A stretch of DNA of 64,000 nucleotides from Cenarchaeum symbiont of Oopsacas minuta (GTDB lineage Archaea; Thermoproteota; Nitrososphaeria; Nitrososphaerales; Nitrosopumilaceae), in contig JAJIZT010000002.1 in NCBI GenBank assembly GCA_029948415.1, positions 82,335-146,334 on the forward strand. Direction: 5' to 3'. The notes below the pieces were generated by a model that worked only from the letters and a program-made list of their open reading frames with translations, was not told the origin of the DNA and ran no database searches. Shown piece by piece: positions 1 to 8,761 of this stretch (its first letter is position 1; each line of letters opens with the position of its first letter). The translations under genes were made by a program, and so were the position numbers.

Positions 1-2033
1 CATTCAAATTTTCTAAGTTCTTGTTTTATGATATTTGGTAATGTGTCAATGTGTATGTACGGAGGATTTCCAATAATTGCATCAAATCCTGGATTTTTTT
101 TACGTTTTCCATTTTGATCATAAAATATATCTGAAAATACTAATTCCCAATGGAAAAAAGAATATTTTGTTGCTGTATTATCAACTTCTTTAAATTGATT
201 ATTTTCCATATAGTAATCAATACCATTCTTGCCAACTTTTTGTATAAAATCTTTTATTGGAGGTACATTAACTCCAAATTGTTTTGCTAATTTAACATTT
301 AAAAAAGATTTTAGATCATAATACCCTGTGCCTCTCGAACGCATATTATCATATTTTGTGATCTTTGTTTTGACAGCTGATGCGGTATCATCCTCTAAAT
401 TTTCAAGTAAGATCGAGTCTCGTATTATTTTTTTAAAACGTGTTCGACCTTCACTAGACTCTGTTAATGTCAATTGCGCTTCAAGCATATCTTCTATGTT
501 GGAACCAATTAATGAATTACCAGATTTTAAATGTGCACTTAAAAAAGATAAAGGTTTTTCAGAGGATAGAGTTTCAAGCCATAAAGAAACACTAGCAAGA
601 TCAACTGCGAGTGGATTTAGATCTACACCATAAATACATTTTCTTGCAACGTCTCTCTTTCGTTCTGTCAACATCTGTTCATCAATATATTCATCATAAC
701 ATTCTATTTTACAAATTCTTTTAGCAATATAATTTACAACGCCCACTAGAAAATGGCCGGATCCCATTGCAGGATCTAATATATTTAAAGTGAGTATGTT
801 ATCGATCTGTTCACTAGGATCATTTGTCTGGTCGATTATATCATCAATTAATGGCCCTATTGTATTTTCAACAATGTAATCTACAATATATTTTGGAGTG
901 TAATAACTACCAGTTGATCTCCTATCTCTTGTATTTGTCAGATCCACTATCTTATTCTTTTTCACATGTAGATGAAATTCCAAAAGACGTTCATAAATAG
1001 CACCAAGATGTCGAGTTTCTAGTGCAGCATAATCCAAAAAAAAGTAATTCCCTTTTCCGTCTTTTGTTCTTGTCAATAAGCTTATTGCATTAAGGAGGTT
1101 TTTGTTTGGAATATTCCATTTTTCAAGAGTAGCATGTATTTTTCTATCAAATAATTTACCATAGTATGAACGCATGATAAATTCATTTGGATCATAATCG
1201 AGATCTTCACTACCCATCTCGATTAATCTAAACAACTTTCGTAGTCGTTTGTTAACATCATATTCTGCAATAGTATGAGGTGGATTTAATACCCAGTTAA
1301 TTTTTATCCATTTTATACTAAAATTATCATGATAAAAATCATTATCGGGAAAAACTCCACGGTCTTCTGCATAAAGAATAAACATTATTCTATAAAGTAG
1401 AATAAATATTGGCTCTCTAATTTTTTCTATGGTCTGAGCGTTTAAAGTTAGATTATTTGTCGTATCTGAAATAATTCCCTCAGATAATGTTTTTAACGCT
1501 TCAAACATATTTCCAGTTAGTTCTCCTCCAATTTGAATTGCAAAACAATCAAAAGCTTCAGAAATTTTATCCATGATTGAAGAAGCAGAAAAATTCTCAG
1601 TTATACGAACATTTTCAAGAAAATCGATGAAAGTTTTCGAAACTCCAGCATTTGGTTTGATGTCTATTGGAACATGTCGCGTTTCTGAGAATTTTTTTGA
1701 AAATTCTTTTGCGAGACTTGAAAATATCCATTTAAATCCACTTGGATTATGAGAGCATACCATACAGAATCCATTATTATTTTTTATTATCTTGGTAGCA
1801 ATACCTTTCCACTGTTTTAAAGAATCAGTATTTGTTTGTATATAGTAGATCTGATAATCCCCTTTATTTGCGATAATTCTCGATTCATATACTAGATCTT
1901 TTTCCTCTTCACTCCAACTATCTTTATTTACTGGTTTATCGGAGAAATCGTAATTAAGTTCTGAAAATAAATTTCTTAATGAATCTAGATCTTTTAACCG
2001 ATATGCTAAATTTTCTATTTTTATATTATTCAT
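1..2033 (-). CDS. Eco57I-type adenine-specific DNA methyltransferase (N-terminal part, cut by window edge)
   Basis: The first ~677 residues of a large DNA N6-adenine methyltransferase of the Eco57I/type IIG-like class, open to the window edge. Read from the minus strand, SAM-binding motif I appears as ILDPAMGSGHF near residue 418 and catalytic motif IV as GNPPY near residue 656. The helical region before motif I contains TGSYYTPKYIVDYIV, typical of these enzymes. ATG 2033-2031 overlaps the last 8 bases of the upstream helicase gene, so the two are co-transcribed and probably translationally coupled. Established: such enzymes methylate adenine, and in type IIG forms also cut; whether this protein has a nuclease or specificity domain cannot be seen. 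Inference: together with the PLD-helicase it forms a DISARM-like or restriction-like anti-phage system. Confidence 0.88.
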   Translation of the reverse strand, partial: MNNIKIENLAYRLKDLDSLRNLFSELNYDFSDKPVNKDSWSEEEKDLVYESRIIANKGDYQIYYIQTNTDSLKQWKGIATKIIKNNNGFCMVCSHNPSGFKWIFSSLAKEFSKKFSETRHVPIDIKPNAGVSKTFIDFLENVRITENFSASSIMDKISEAFDCFAIQIGGELTGNMFEALKTLSEGIISDTTNNLTLNAQTIEKIREPIFILLYRIMFILYAEDRGVFPDNDFYHDNFSIKWIKINWVLNPPHTIAEYDVNKRLRKLFRLIEMGSEDLDYDPNEFIMRSYYGKLFDRKIHATLEKWNIPNKNLLNAISLLTRTKDGKGNYFFLDYAALETRHLGAIYERLLEFHLHVKKNKIVDLTNTRDRRSTGSYYTPKYIVDYIVENTIGPLIDDIIDQTNDPSEQIDNILTLNILDPAMGSGHFLVGVVNYIAKRICKIECYDEYIDEQMLTERKRDVARKCIYGVDLNPLAVDLASVSLWLETLSSEKPLSFLSAHLKSGNSLIGSNIEDMLEAQLTLTESSEGRTRFKKIIRDSILLENLEDDTASAVKTKITKYDNMRSRGTGYYDLKSFLNVKLAKQFGVNVPPIKDFIQKVGKNGIDYYMENNQFKEVDNTATKYSFFHWELVFSDIFYDQNGKRKKNPGFDAIIGNPPYIHIDTLPNIIKQELRKFE

Positions 2034-5000
2034 TTTGATTTTCTACATATTTGCTATATAAAATTCTAGGTGATTTACTTTCTTCTTCATCTCGTGTTAC
2101 ACGATTTTGTAGATTATAGTGTATGTATAATTGACTTAGACGTTCTAACAGCTCGGAATCCGTCATTTCACTTTTTTTGATCTTGTTCAATTCTTTATTT
2201 AATTTTCCTTTTAAAATTGAGATAGAATATGCCTTTCGTAATGTATCTATCATTATTTTTCTATCTGAAAATTTTTCCGTTTTATTCATTTTTACCAATC
2301 TTTCTATTATCCATTTTTGTGATGAATTTAATCTAATACTAAATGTCCTAGCCTTTATCTGTTCTACATCTTCAATAAATTTACTCCAACCAATGGATAA
2401 CAATTTATCATAATTTGAAGGCAATGAATGAATTATTTTATCATTTGATTCTAAAATTTCTAATGCACTTTGTATTCTGATCTCTTTAATCTCTTTACAT
2501 GCGTTGATTAAATAATATTTTTTTATTTTATTACTTTGATTAGTTCCACTTTCACACGCCAAAAGCAATTGCCCATCCGATTTTATATTGTTCGAGCTAC
2601 GAATTCCATTAGGAATCGTCTTAAATTCTTTCCAAAACTTAGGATCATTTACTTGAATATCTCTTAGAATTTTCTCAAATTTGGAGGGCTCCAAAGGGTT
2701 TTTTCCTTCTCTATCTAGTATTGAATCATCACCTTTGTAAATTGCATAAAGATCTTTTGTGTTGATCTGTTCATTTGGCTTGAGTATCTTATAATCTTCA
2801 CCAATTATCTGTTGTATATTATTGATTTTGCTATCGACATAATCCTCAAGTTTAAAATCTGCTTTCATTTCTTGAGCTAATAAAAAATTATGTACCATGA
2901 TATTTTCATTTTCACTTCCAATTCTGTCAATTCTTCCTGCTCTTTGAATCAATCGGGTTGGATTCCAATGAAAGTCATAATTGATTATAATTTCTCCTGC
3001 TTGAAGATTTACACCTTCTGACAAGACATCTGTAGTGATCAATAAAGAAATTTGCTCGGATTTTTTAGTTTTTGTCTTACTGCCTGGATTATTGTCCGGA
3101 TCAAATCTTCTCGCATACTCTATAGAATTCTTAGAAGAATCAATTTGTTCTTTAATCCCATTCCAATGTAGATAATCATTCAAGTATTTAGTCGTAGTGG
3201 CAAATTCTGAAAATACGATGATTTTCTTTCCAGAATATTCATTTTCAAGTAAATTTTGCAATTTGTGTAACTTGTCATCTGTTTTCCATGTTAGTCGATG
3301 AATTAATCCATCAATCGTTTCAAATATTTCAATATCATTTTGTATATCTAATGTTAATTTTTTAATGTCAAATGCCTCAAATTTATATTTTGTTTCTCCT
3401 GCTGCATGAATTTTTTCTTTAAATTTTTCAATTGTTTCAGGATCATTTATAGAGTCAGAGTCAGATTGTGCAATGTTATACATTTCCTTATAAGATACAT
3501 CGCCGATAGGAATAATTCCTTTATCTAATAATGTTTGAAAAATTTTGTGTGTGTTAATATAGTGTTTAATACTTTGTTTGAATGCTTCAATACTACTCTC
3601 CATTCTTTTTAACAACAAAGTTCTGATCAATCCCATAAGTTTTGTGCCGGCAGCTCCTAGTTCTTTATATAATTCCATATCCTTATATTCATCTTTCACA
3701 TACGAACCTAAACTATATCTTGCAAGTGTGAGATTTTTAGTGTTGTTATTAGATGAAGGTTTGGCAAGATAATCTACAATAGTTTGGTATTTTCTTTGAT
3801 ATACCTTATTAATATCATATTTTTCTGTTTTCATTTCACGTGTAGGAAAATATTTATTTTCATTACCAACTCGTAAATATTTTCTACCGTTTTTATCATT
3901 TATTCCATATTGTTTCAGAACATATCGTCTAGTACGTCTGACCATGATATTTCTTAACAAGTCAACTAAACTAACATTACCATTTTCAACTTGTCTAAAA
4001 TATTTATCAAGATCAGTTTCGTTTGCAGGTGGAATAAATGTTTTTGGAGTTTGATGAAATAACATTATTTGATTTTTAATATCTAAAGCGCTATTAGAAT
4101 ATGGTGTTGCAGTTAGTAATATAGCTTTTGCATCTTGTGCCTGCATAAATTGATGTATATTTTCGTATCGTCTAGAATCATTGTTTCTAAAATGATGACT
4201 CTCATCAATTAATACCAAATCCCTACTTTTATATCTGTAATCTTGATACAATTCAAAATTATCTTGAGATAACACACCTTGTGATAAAATTTTTACATCA
4301 ACTTCATATTCTTCACATATTTCTTCCCACATGGGAATTAGCAATGGTGGGCAAATGATCAAAGGTCGATATCCATGCAGTTGTAAATATTTTAACAATG
4401 TTGTGCCAACATATGTTTTACCTAACCCAACAACATCTCCAATTATCACGCCGCCATATGATTCAAACATTGTAAGTCCTTTATCAAATGCGTCTCTTTG
4501 AAATTTAAATAATTTTGGAAATTTTAATTCCCAGACCGGATCAATTTTGTGTTGCTCTTCTAATTTTCCTTTATATTCTAAATATATTGCTTTTAAAAAC
4601 AAATCTCTAGGAGAATATACTTTTCCAGCCCATGATTTTGTTAGTATTAAATTAAAATCTTCAGTAAACAACAACCCTTCTTCCCATAATTCATTAAACC
4701 AGGTCAATAATTGATTTACGTCAGGAGAATTATACGTTTTGAGATTTAATTCACTATTGTGAGAAATTCCTGCAATAGACAAATTACTAGAACCTACAAT
4801 TCCCATACCTTGCGTGAAATCTGTATTTTTTGGTTGAAAAATATAAGCTTTAGCATGAAGTTTTTCTTTTGGGTACACTCTGACTTCTAGTTGTTTAGTT
4901 TTCATCATTTCAATAAGCAACTCTACAACAGTTTTATCTTCAATAGATTGATTCATGTATTCTAAAGATTCTGTTATATTAGTTTTAGAATCTGAAATCA

Positions 5001-5292
5001 CTTTGATTTTTCTATCCCTGTTTACAAAATTGGTTTCATTAATCTTACTGTGTACTTCTTTGATGTTATGAAATCCTTCAATTAGAGCTTCGGTGGTAGC
5101 TTTGTCAGTAGTATTAGAAATTAATAAACGAATTTTATCTACGTCTTTTAATGATGAAATTATCACTGAAAGTCCAGAAATAAAGAAATAGCCTACGGCA
5201 ATACTAGCATTTCCAGTTTTCGGTAAAATTTTTAATAATTCATCTCTCAAAATTACATTTCTGTTATCAATCACATTATCTGCTTGAATCAT
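2026..5292 (-). CDS. PLD-domain SNF2-type helicase (putative defence helicase)
   Basis: A 1088-residue protein with an N-terminal phospholipase D-like domain (about residues 15-200) fused to an SNF2-type superfamily 2 helicase. In the PLD domain KLHAKAYIF gives the HxK pair near residue 144, and GSSNLS follows near 168; the usual Asp of HxKx4D is Gln here. The helicase shows GDVVGLGKTYVG (Walker A, ~285), a DESH box (~360), LLTATP (~393), TTDVLSEGVNLQ and QRAGRIDR (motif VI, ~780), and a long C-terminal tail. SNF2 helicases paired with adenine methylases are known from DISARM class 1 (DrmD/DrmMI); this pair resembles that, but further subunits are not in the window. The start codon lies 10 bp inside the end of an IS66 relic, and an in-frame stop just upstream rules out a longer protein. 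Confidence 0.88.
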   Translation of the reverse strand: MIQADNVIDNRNVILRDELLKILPKTGNASIAVGYFFISGLSVIISSLKDVDKIRLLISNTTDKATTEALIEGFHNIKEVHSKINETNFVNRDRKIKVISDSKTNITESLEYMNQSIEDKTVVELLIEMMKTKQLEVRVYPKEKLHAKAYIFQPKNTDFTQGMGIVGSSNLSIAGISHNSELNLKTYNSPDVNQLLTWFNELWEEGLLFTEDFNLILTKSWAGKVYSPRDLFLKAIYLEYKGKLEEQHKIDPVWELKFPKLFKFQRDAFDKGLTMFESYGGVIIGDVVGLGKTYVGTTLLKYLQLHGYRPLIICPPLLIPMWEEICEEYEVDVKILSQGVLSQDNFELYQDYRYKSRDLVLIDESHHFRNNDSRRYENIHQFMQAQDAKAILLTATPYSNSALDIKNQIMLFHQTPKTFIPPANETDLDKYFRQVENGNVSLVDLLRNIMVRRTRRYVLKQYGINDKNGRKYLRVGNENKYFPTREMKTEKYDINKVYQRKYQTIVDYLAKPSSNNNTKNLTLARYSLGSYVKDEYKDMELYKELGAAGTKLMGLIRTLLLKRMESSIEAFKQSIKHYINTHKIFQTLLDKGIIPIGDVSYKEMYNIAQSDSDSINDPETIEKFKEKIHAAGETKYKFEAFDIKKLTLDIQNDIEIFETIDGLIHRLTWKTDDKLHKLQNLLENEYSGKKIIVFSEFATTTKYLNDYLHWNGIKEQIDSSKNSIEYARRFDPDNNPGSKTKTKKSEQISLLITTDVLSEGVNLQAGEIIINYDFHWNPTRLIQRAGRIDRIGSENENIMVHNFLLAQEMKADFKLEDYVDSKINNIQQIIGEDYKILKPNEQINTKDLYAIYKGDDSILDREGKNPLEPSKFEKILRDIQVNDPKFWKEFKTIPNGIRSSNNIKSDGQLLLACESGTNQSNKIKKYYLINACKEIKEIRIQSALEILESNDKIIHSLPSNYDKLLSIGWSKFIEDVEQIKARTFSIRLNSSQKWIIERLVKMNKTEKFSDRKIMIDTLRKAYSISILKGKLNKELNKIKKSEMTDSELLERLSQLYIHYNLQNRVTRDEEESKSPRILYSKYVENQNE

Positions 5293-5315
5293 GATATAAT
5301 TGGTATGAGGTCAGC

Positions 5316-5322
5316 TATTAAA
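5316..5322 (-). promoter_or_regulatory. IS-borne TATA-like box for the defence helicase operon
   Basis: Read on the minus strand, TTTAATA lies 24-30 nt upstream of the helicase ATG at 5292, the usual spacing of an archaeal TATA box for a leaderless transcript. It falls at the inner edge of the IS66 terminal repeat, so the element end may drive the operon. This is a positional inference; only a transcription start map would prove it. Confidence 0.4.
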
Positions 5323-5351
5323 CAATACGGAGCACCTCTTCAAAGATGTTC

Positions 5352-6604
5352 TTACCGTGCGCTTTCCATGTCAAAATGCACGTTAGAAAGTTTGACATTC
5401 TTTTCATAGATCCTGATCTGACCACTTATCTTACGGCGAACCACGACATCCCTCAATGCATGCTCGGCAGCATTGTTTGTAGGCGGAATGTTTTCATGTT
5501 CAATAAATGCAAACAGAGCTTCAGTTGAATTCTCAAACCGTTTTACAAGACTCTGATATTTCAAAACTACGATATCCATCCAACATGCGATCAAATGCGT
5601 ATTCAAATTCATGCCTGGCTCTTGCATCACAATTGGCATTGTTTTTGGCATTCTCAAACAGCATGCACATCTTTTCGTAGAGTTTCCTGTATGCACCGCC
5701 GTGTCTTATCTCCATGTGTTTAACTGTACGCAGCTCGTGAGCCCAGCATCGTTGGCGCATTCCTCCAGGATCAAATCTCTTGTAAACTGGATATCCATCA
5801 GTTACTGCAACACCATTAAATTTATCCATATATGCGTCCATGACATATGCACCGCGACTCTTGTTTGCGATTATTGCAATGTTTTTCTCGTATGTGATGA
5901 CCCATGTCCAAATTAACAATCCGTTTGATGTCTCATCAATATTAACAAACGGCGACTGTACAACCGTGTTTGTTATTGTTTTTGCATCTTTTTCCATTAG
6001 ATCTGAGACATTTGAAATTATAGTGGATGTTGCAACAACCAAACCGCATACTGTTTTGACCAGATTGGTTATTTCATTATATGGAATTCTTGCCGCCCTG
6101 TATTGGACAACCAGAGCAAGTACATTCTTGCCATATGATCCTGATTTTGGTAGATCATTTTCTGCTTCACAGGTACGTTTGCAGTCTGCATACGCTGATT
6201 TGATGTCTAATCTCTTCTGCAACTGCTGGTTATAATATCACGCGTCTTTGTGTACGAATATTTCATGATGCCGCCACAACTGCATTTGGTATTTTTCATT
6301 GTATGATTAACGGTACTGGAAGGATTGTGTTTGCATGATGTTCCTTTGTGGCCTAGACTGCCGCCTGATTTTTTTGATGAAGGTAATTCACCGTTTTCTC
6401 TTGCCTTGCGTTTTTCACGTTTTTCTTTCAGATATTCAAGGGATCGTGTAGAGAGTTGGGGTTTTTGTAATACGCAAATTTATTCTGGAGAAATATGATT
6501 TCCTTATTCTGTGCATCCGCCTGATGTGTCAATTTTGCTGTCTTTTCTGTAAAAACTCTCACGCATTCTTCCAATTCACTGTATGTCGGACGTCTATCCC
6601 TCAT
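5352..6604 (-). pseudogene. IS66-family transposase, frameshifted
   Basis: Transposase remnant spread over several frames. It begins at ATG 6604 (RRPTYSELEECVRVFTEK), hits a stop after ~58 codons, continues in another frame with LEYLKEKREKRKARENGELP, shifts again near 6230, then runs as a 229-codon frame (5533-6222) carrying the DDE core: FVNIDETSNG, VTDGYPVYKRF and QRCWAHELR. A further shift near 5600 leads into the IS66 C-terminal signature IPPTNNAAEHALRD (ORF ending 5352). At least three frameshifts make it non-functional as it stands. The family call rests on the DDE core and the C-terminal signature. Confidence 0.85.
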
Positions 6605-6838
6605 GAAATGGATTGGTTATTGATATACTTGGATCGATATGATCGTGTATTATTGACTAATTTGTTAGTCATGAGCTGACCTCATACCATTTTTTTATTG
6701 GTATTTTAAATTTTAAGATAAAAGTCAAACACAAACAACAAGATCCAAATATGTTATAACACATATCTTTGTATGGATTATAAATTACAATTATTTTTGT
6801 GTACTAGTATGCATCAAAAAAATCATAATTATAACAAC

Positions 6839-7099
6839 TTACTCCATTGCGTCTTGTGAGCGATGTTCTTCAAGATATGCCTTACGCATTTCATTATCTT
6901 GTTTTTTATCGAATACAATATCATCGTCTACTATTATAATCCCGCCATCCGATGGTAGATCATCTTTAGATTTCTTTGGTTTTTTCTTTGATCTCTTTAC
7001 ACTAGATTTTTTTACTTGGGTTTTTATCGGTTTTTTTACCCGCTTTTTCGTTATGGGGGATTTTTTCTTTGCTGGTTTCTTTTTTGCTTTGACAGCCAT
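6839..7099 (-). CDS. Small lysine-rich protein with acidic C-terminal segment
   Basis: An 86-residue protein not assigned to a family. Residues 1-47 are extremely basic (runs of K, S, P, R such as KAKKKPAKKKSP), resembling eukaryote-like histone tails or archaeal DNA-binding tails. They are followed by IIIVDDDIVFDKK and a mixed-charge helix ending in RSQDAME. The basic half suggests nucleic-acid or ribosome binding; this is inference from composition. It sits alone between the IS66 relic and the threonine dehydratase gene, read away from the latter. Low-complexity composition makes homology calls unreliable, but the clean start and archaeal-type initiator Met support a real gene. Confidence 0.6.
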   Translation of the reverse strand: MAVKAKKKPAKKKSPITKKRVKKPIKTQVKKSSVKRSKKKPKKSKDDLPSDGGIIIVDDDIVFDKKQDNEMRKAYLEEHRSQDAME

Positions 7100-7538
7100 G
7101 AATTGCTAAATCACACAAAACCATGTAAATAAAGATTTTGTACGCGCACCTATTGTCCACGAATAAGAAAAATCATCAATAATTATAGCATATTTCTCTA
7201 CAATTACGTCCAAATTGACAATATCAGGTTTAGGCATTTAGGCCATCAAAATGTTTAGATCTAGATTTTTGAGGATAGTTCGTGGTTAAGCGATGAATTG
7301 GTATCTGATATATCATAGTTATCGTTCTCAAAATGTGCAGATTATCGCATAAAGCCTAGTTCAATTCTTTGTATGGTAAACTTTGTCAATGGTCTTCTCT
7401 TTATATAATAAAGAGAGAAAGTCGCTCCTGATAGTTTGGCACATTTTACTAGAAAAGCCGATATGACTCAAAAAAGCCCATTATTTCACACTATCGAATT
7501 TAGCACAAGTCAAATATGACATGATCTGCGTCTAGTAT
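7100..7538. other. Intergenic region with palindromic TATA hairpin
   Basis: No ORF is credible in these 439 bp between divergent genes. At 7396-7416 there is a perfect 9-bp inverted repeat (TCTCTTTAT, loop ATA, ATAAAGAGA) whose centre is a strong TATA sequence usable in either direction. It lies ~130 bp upstream of the threonine dehydratase start, too far for a leaderless promoter of that gene. A weaker AAATATGA box at about 7510 has the right spacing for the ATG at 7539. Confidence 0.4.
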
Positions 7539-8753
7539 ATGGATCTGACTTTTGAGGATATAGTAAAAGCACAAAAGATCTTGTTGAATAGTGCAGATAT
7601 CAGAAAAACCCCACTTGTGTTTTCTCCCACGTTTAGTAAACTTACTGGCTCTGATGTTTATCTAAAACAAGAGTTTCAACAGAAAACTGGTTCGTTTAAA
7701 ATTAGAGGTGCATATTACAAAATAAGATCATTATCTGATGATGAGAAGAGAAAAGGAGTTGTTGCTGCATCTGCGGGAAACCATGCACAAGGTGTAGCAT
7801 TTGCTGCATCCATTGAAGACATATCATGTACTATCATAATGCCCAAATCTGCATCTCCTGCAAAAGTTCTAGCTACAAAAGGATATGGTGCAACTGTGAT
7901 ATTAGATGGAGATAATTATGATGAAGCATCAAACATTGCAAAAAAAATGGCAATAGATACTGGAGCCACCATAATACATGCATTTGATGATCCACAAATT
8001 ATGGCGGCGCAAGGAGTAGTAGGGTTGGAAATTTTACACGACTTGCCTGACGTGCAAGAAATTTATGTTCCAATCGGTGGTGGCGGATTGGCAGCTGGCA
8101 TATTGGTTGCTGTAAAAGAAAAAAATCCCAACGTTCGTATAATTGGCGTACAATCAGAATCATACCATGCAATGAAGACATCTGTTGAGTCATCTATGTT
8201 GCAGGTGCAGAGTGGAAAAAGAACTATAGCAGACGGTGTAGCAGTAAGCAGACCTGGTGAAAAAACATTCTCTATTATTATGCAATTGATCGATGAAATA
8301 GTTACAGTAAGTGACGAACAAATCGTAAAGACAATGTTTATTCTTATGGAAAGAGCAAAGTCCGTTGTAGAACCTGCAGGGGCAATAAGTCTAGCATATC
8401 CACTTGCTGTTAAACCATCACCAGGAAAAAAAATTGCTTGTGTACTTGCAGGCGGTAACGTGGATATGTATCTGCTTGGACAGATAGTTGACAAGGGACT
8501 AGTTCACATGGGACGCTTGTTGAGAATAACTGTGCTGCTACCAGATAGGCCTGGTGCGTTCAAAGATGTCGTAGATGCCATTACCGCATCGGATGCAAAT
8601 ATAGTTGAAGTAGTTCACGATCGGTTTAGCTCAAAGATAAACGCAGGCTCTGCTGGAGTGACATTAAGTCTTGAAATGCAAGGAAGACACGATGCAAAAA
8701 AACTACTTGAACGGCTTCAAGTTAAAGGAATACAGTTTGAGCTTTTAACATAG
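7539..8753 (+). CDS. ilvA: Threonine dehydratase (threonine ammonia-lyase) with C-terminal ACT-like domain
   Basis: Deaminates L-threonine to 2-oxobutanoate, the first committed step of isoleucine synthesis, using pyridoxal phosphate. In 404 residues it shows the fold type II PLP core: KTGSFKIRGA with the Schiff-base Lys (~50), AASAGNHAQGVA (~85) and the phosphate-binding GGGGLAAG (~180). A C-terminal domain from ~330 (RITVLLPDRPGAFKDVVDAI) is ACT-like and likely senses an amino acid. Length matches the ~400-residue TdcB/IlvA type. purK follows after 8 bp, so the two are probably co-transcribed. The separate ilvD at 46 kb serves the same pathway. Serine dehydratase activity is possible as a side reaction. 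Confidence 0.92.
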   Translation: MDLTFEDIVKAQKILLNSADIRKTPLVFSPTFSKLTGSDVYLKQEFQQKTGSFKIRGAYYKIRSLSDDEKRKGVVAASAGNHAQGVAFAASIEDISCTIIMPKSASPAKVLATKGYGATVILDGDNYDEASNIAKKMAIDTGATIIHAFDDPQIMAAQGVVGLEILHDLPDVQEIYVPIGGGGLAAGILVAVKEKNPNVRIIGVQSESYHAMKTSVESSMLQVQSGKRTIADGVAVSRPGEKTFSIIMQLIDEIVTVSDEQIVKTMFILMERAKSVVEPAGAISLAYPLAVKPSPGKKIACVLAGGNVDMYLLGQIVDKGLVHMGRLLRITVLLPDRPGAFKDVVDAITASDANIVEVVHDRFSSKINAGSAGVTLSLEMQGRHDAKKLLERLQVKGIQFELLT

Positions 8754-8761
8754 GGATAAAG

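Larger units (their letters stand above)
5303..6687. mobile_element. Degenerate IS66-family insertion sequence, copy 1
   Basis: A 1385-bp element bounded by perfect 14-bp terminal inverted repeats GTATGAGGTCAGCT at 5303-5316 and, inverted, at 6674-6687. A perfect subterminal palindrome (GACTAA, TTTG, TTAGTC) lies at 6655-6670 and is also present in the second copy at 18848-18863. Inside is a broken IS66-type transposase on the minus strand. The flanking 8-mers (5295-5302 and 6688-6695) do not match, so the target duplication has decayed or flanking DNA has been lost. The same terminal repeat bounds the short repeats at 18510, 31911 and 47954. Confidence 0.85.

Noticed and set aside
328-633. 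101-codon frame on the plus strand
   Set aside because: It is antisense to the well-supported Eco57I-type methyltransferase and has no recognisable domain.
5346-6235. Several plus-strand frames of 60-131 codons
   Set aside because: They are antisense to the IS66 transposase remnant, whose DDE core and C-terminal signature lie on the minus strand.
5295-6695. Target-site duplication for IS66 copy 1
   Set aside because: The 8 bases before 5303 (TATAATTG) and after 6687 (CATTTTTT) do not match, so none is claimed.
7280-7310. Possible C/D box small RNA (GCGATGA ... CTGA)
   Set aside because: The C box does not match RTGATGA and the C-D' spacing is too short for a guide RNA.
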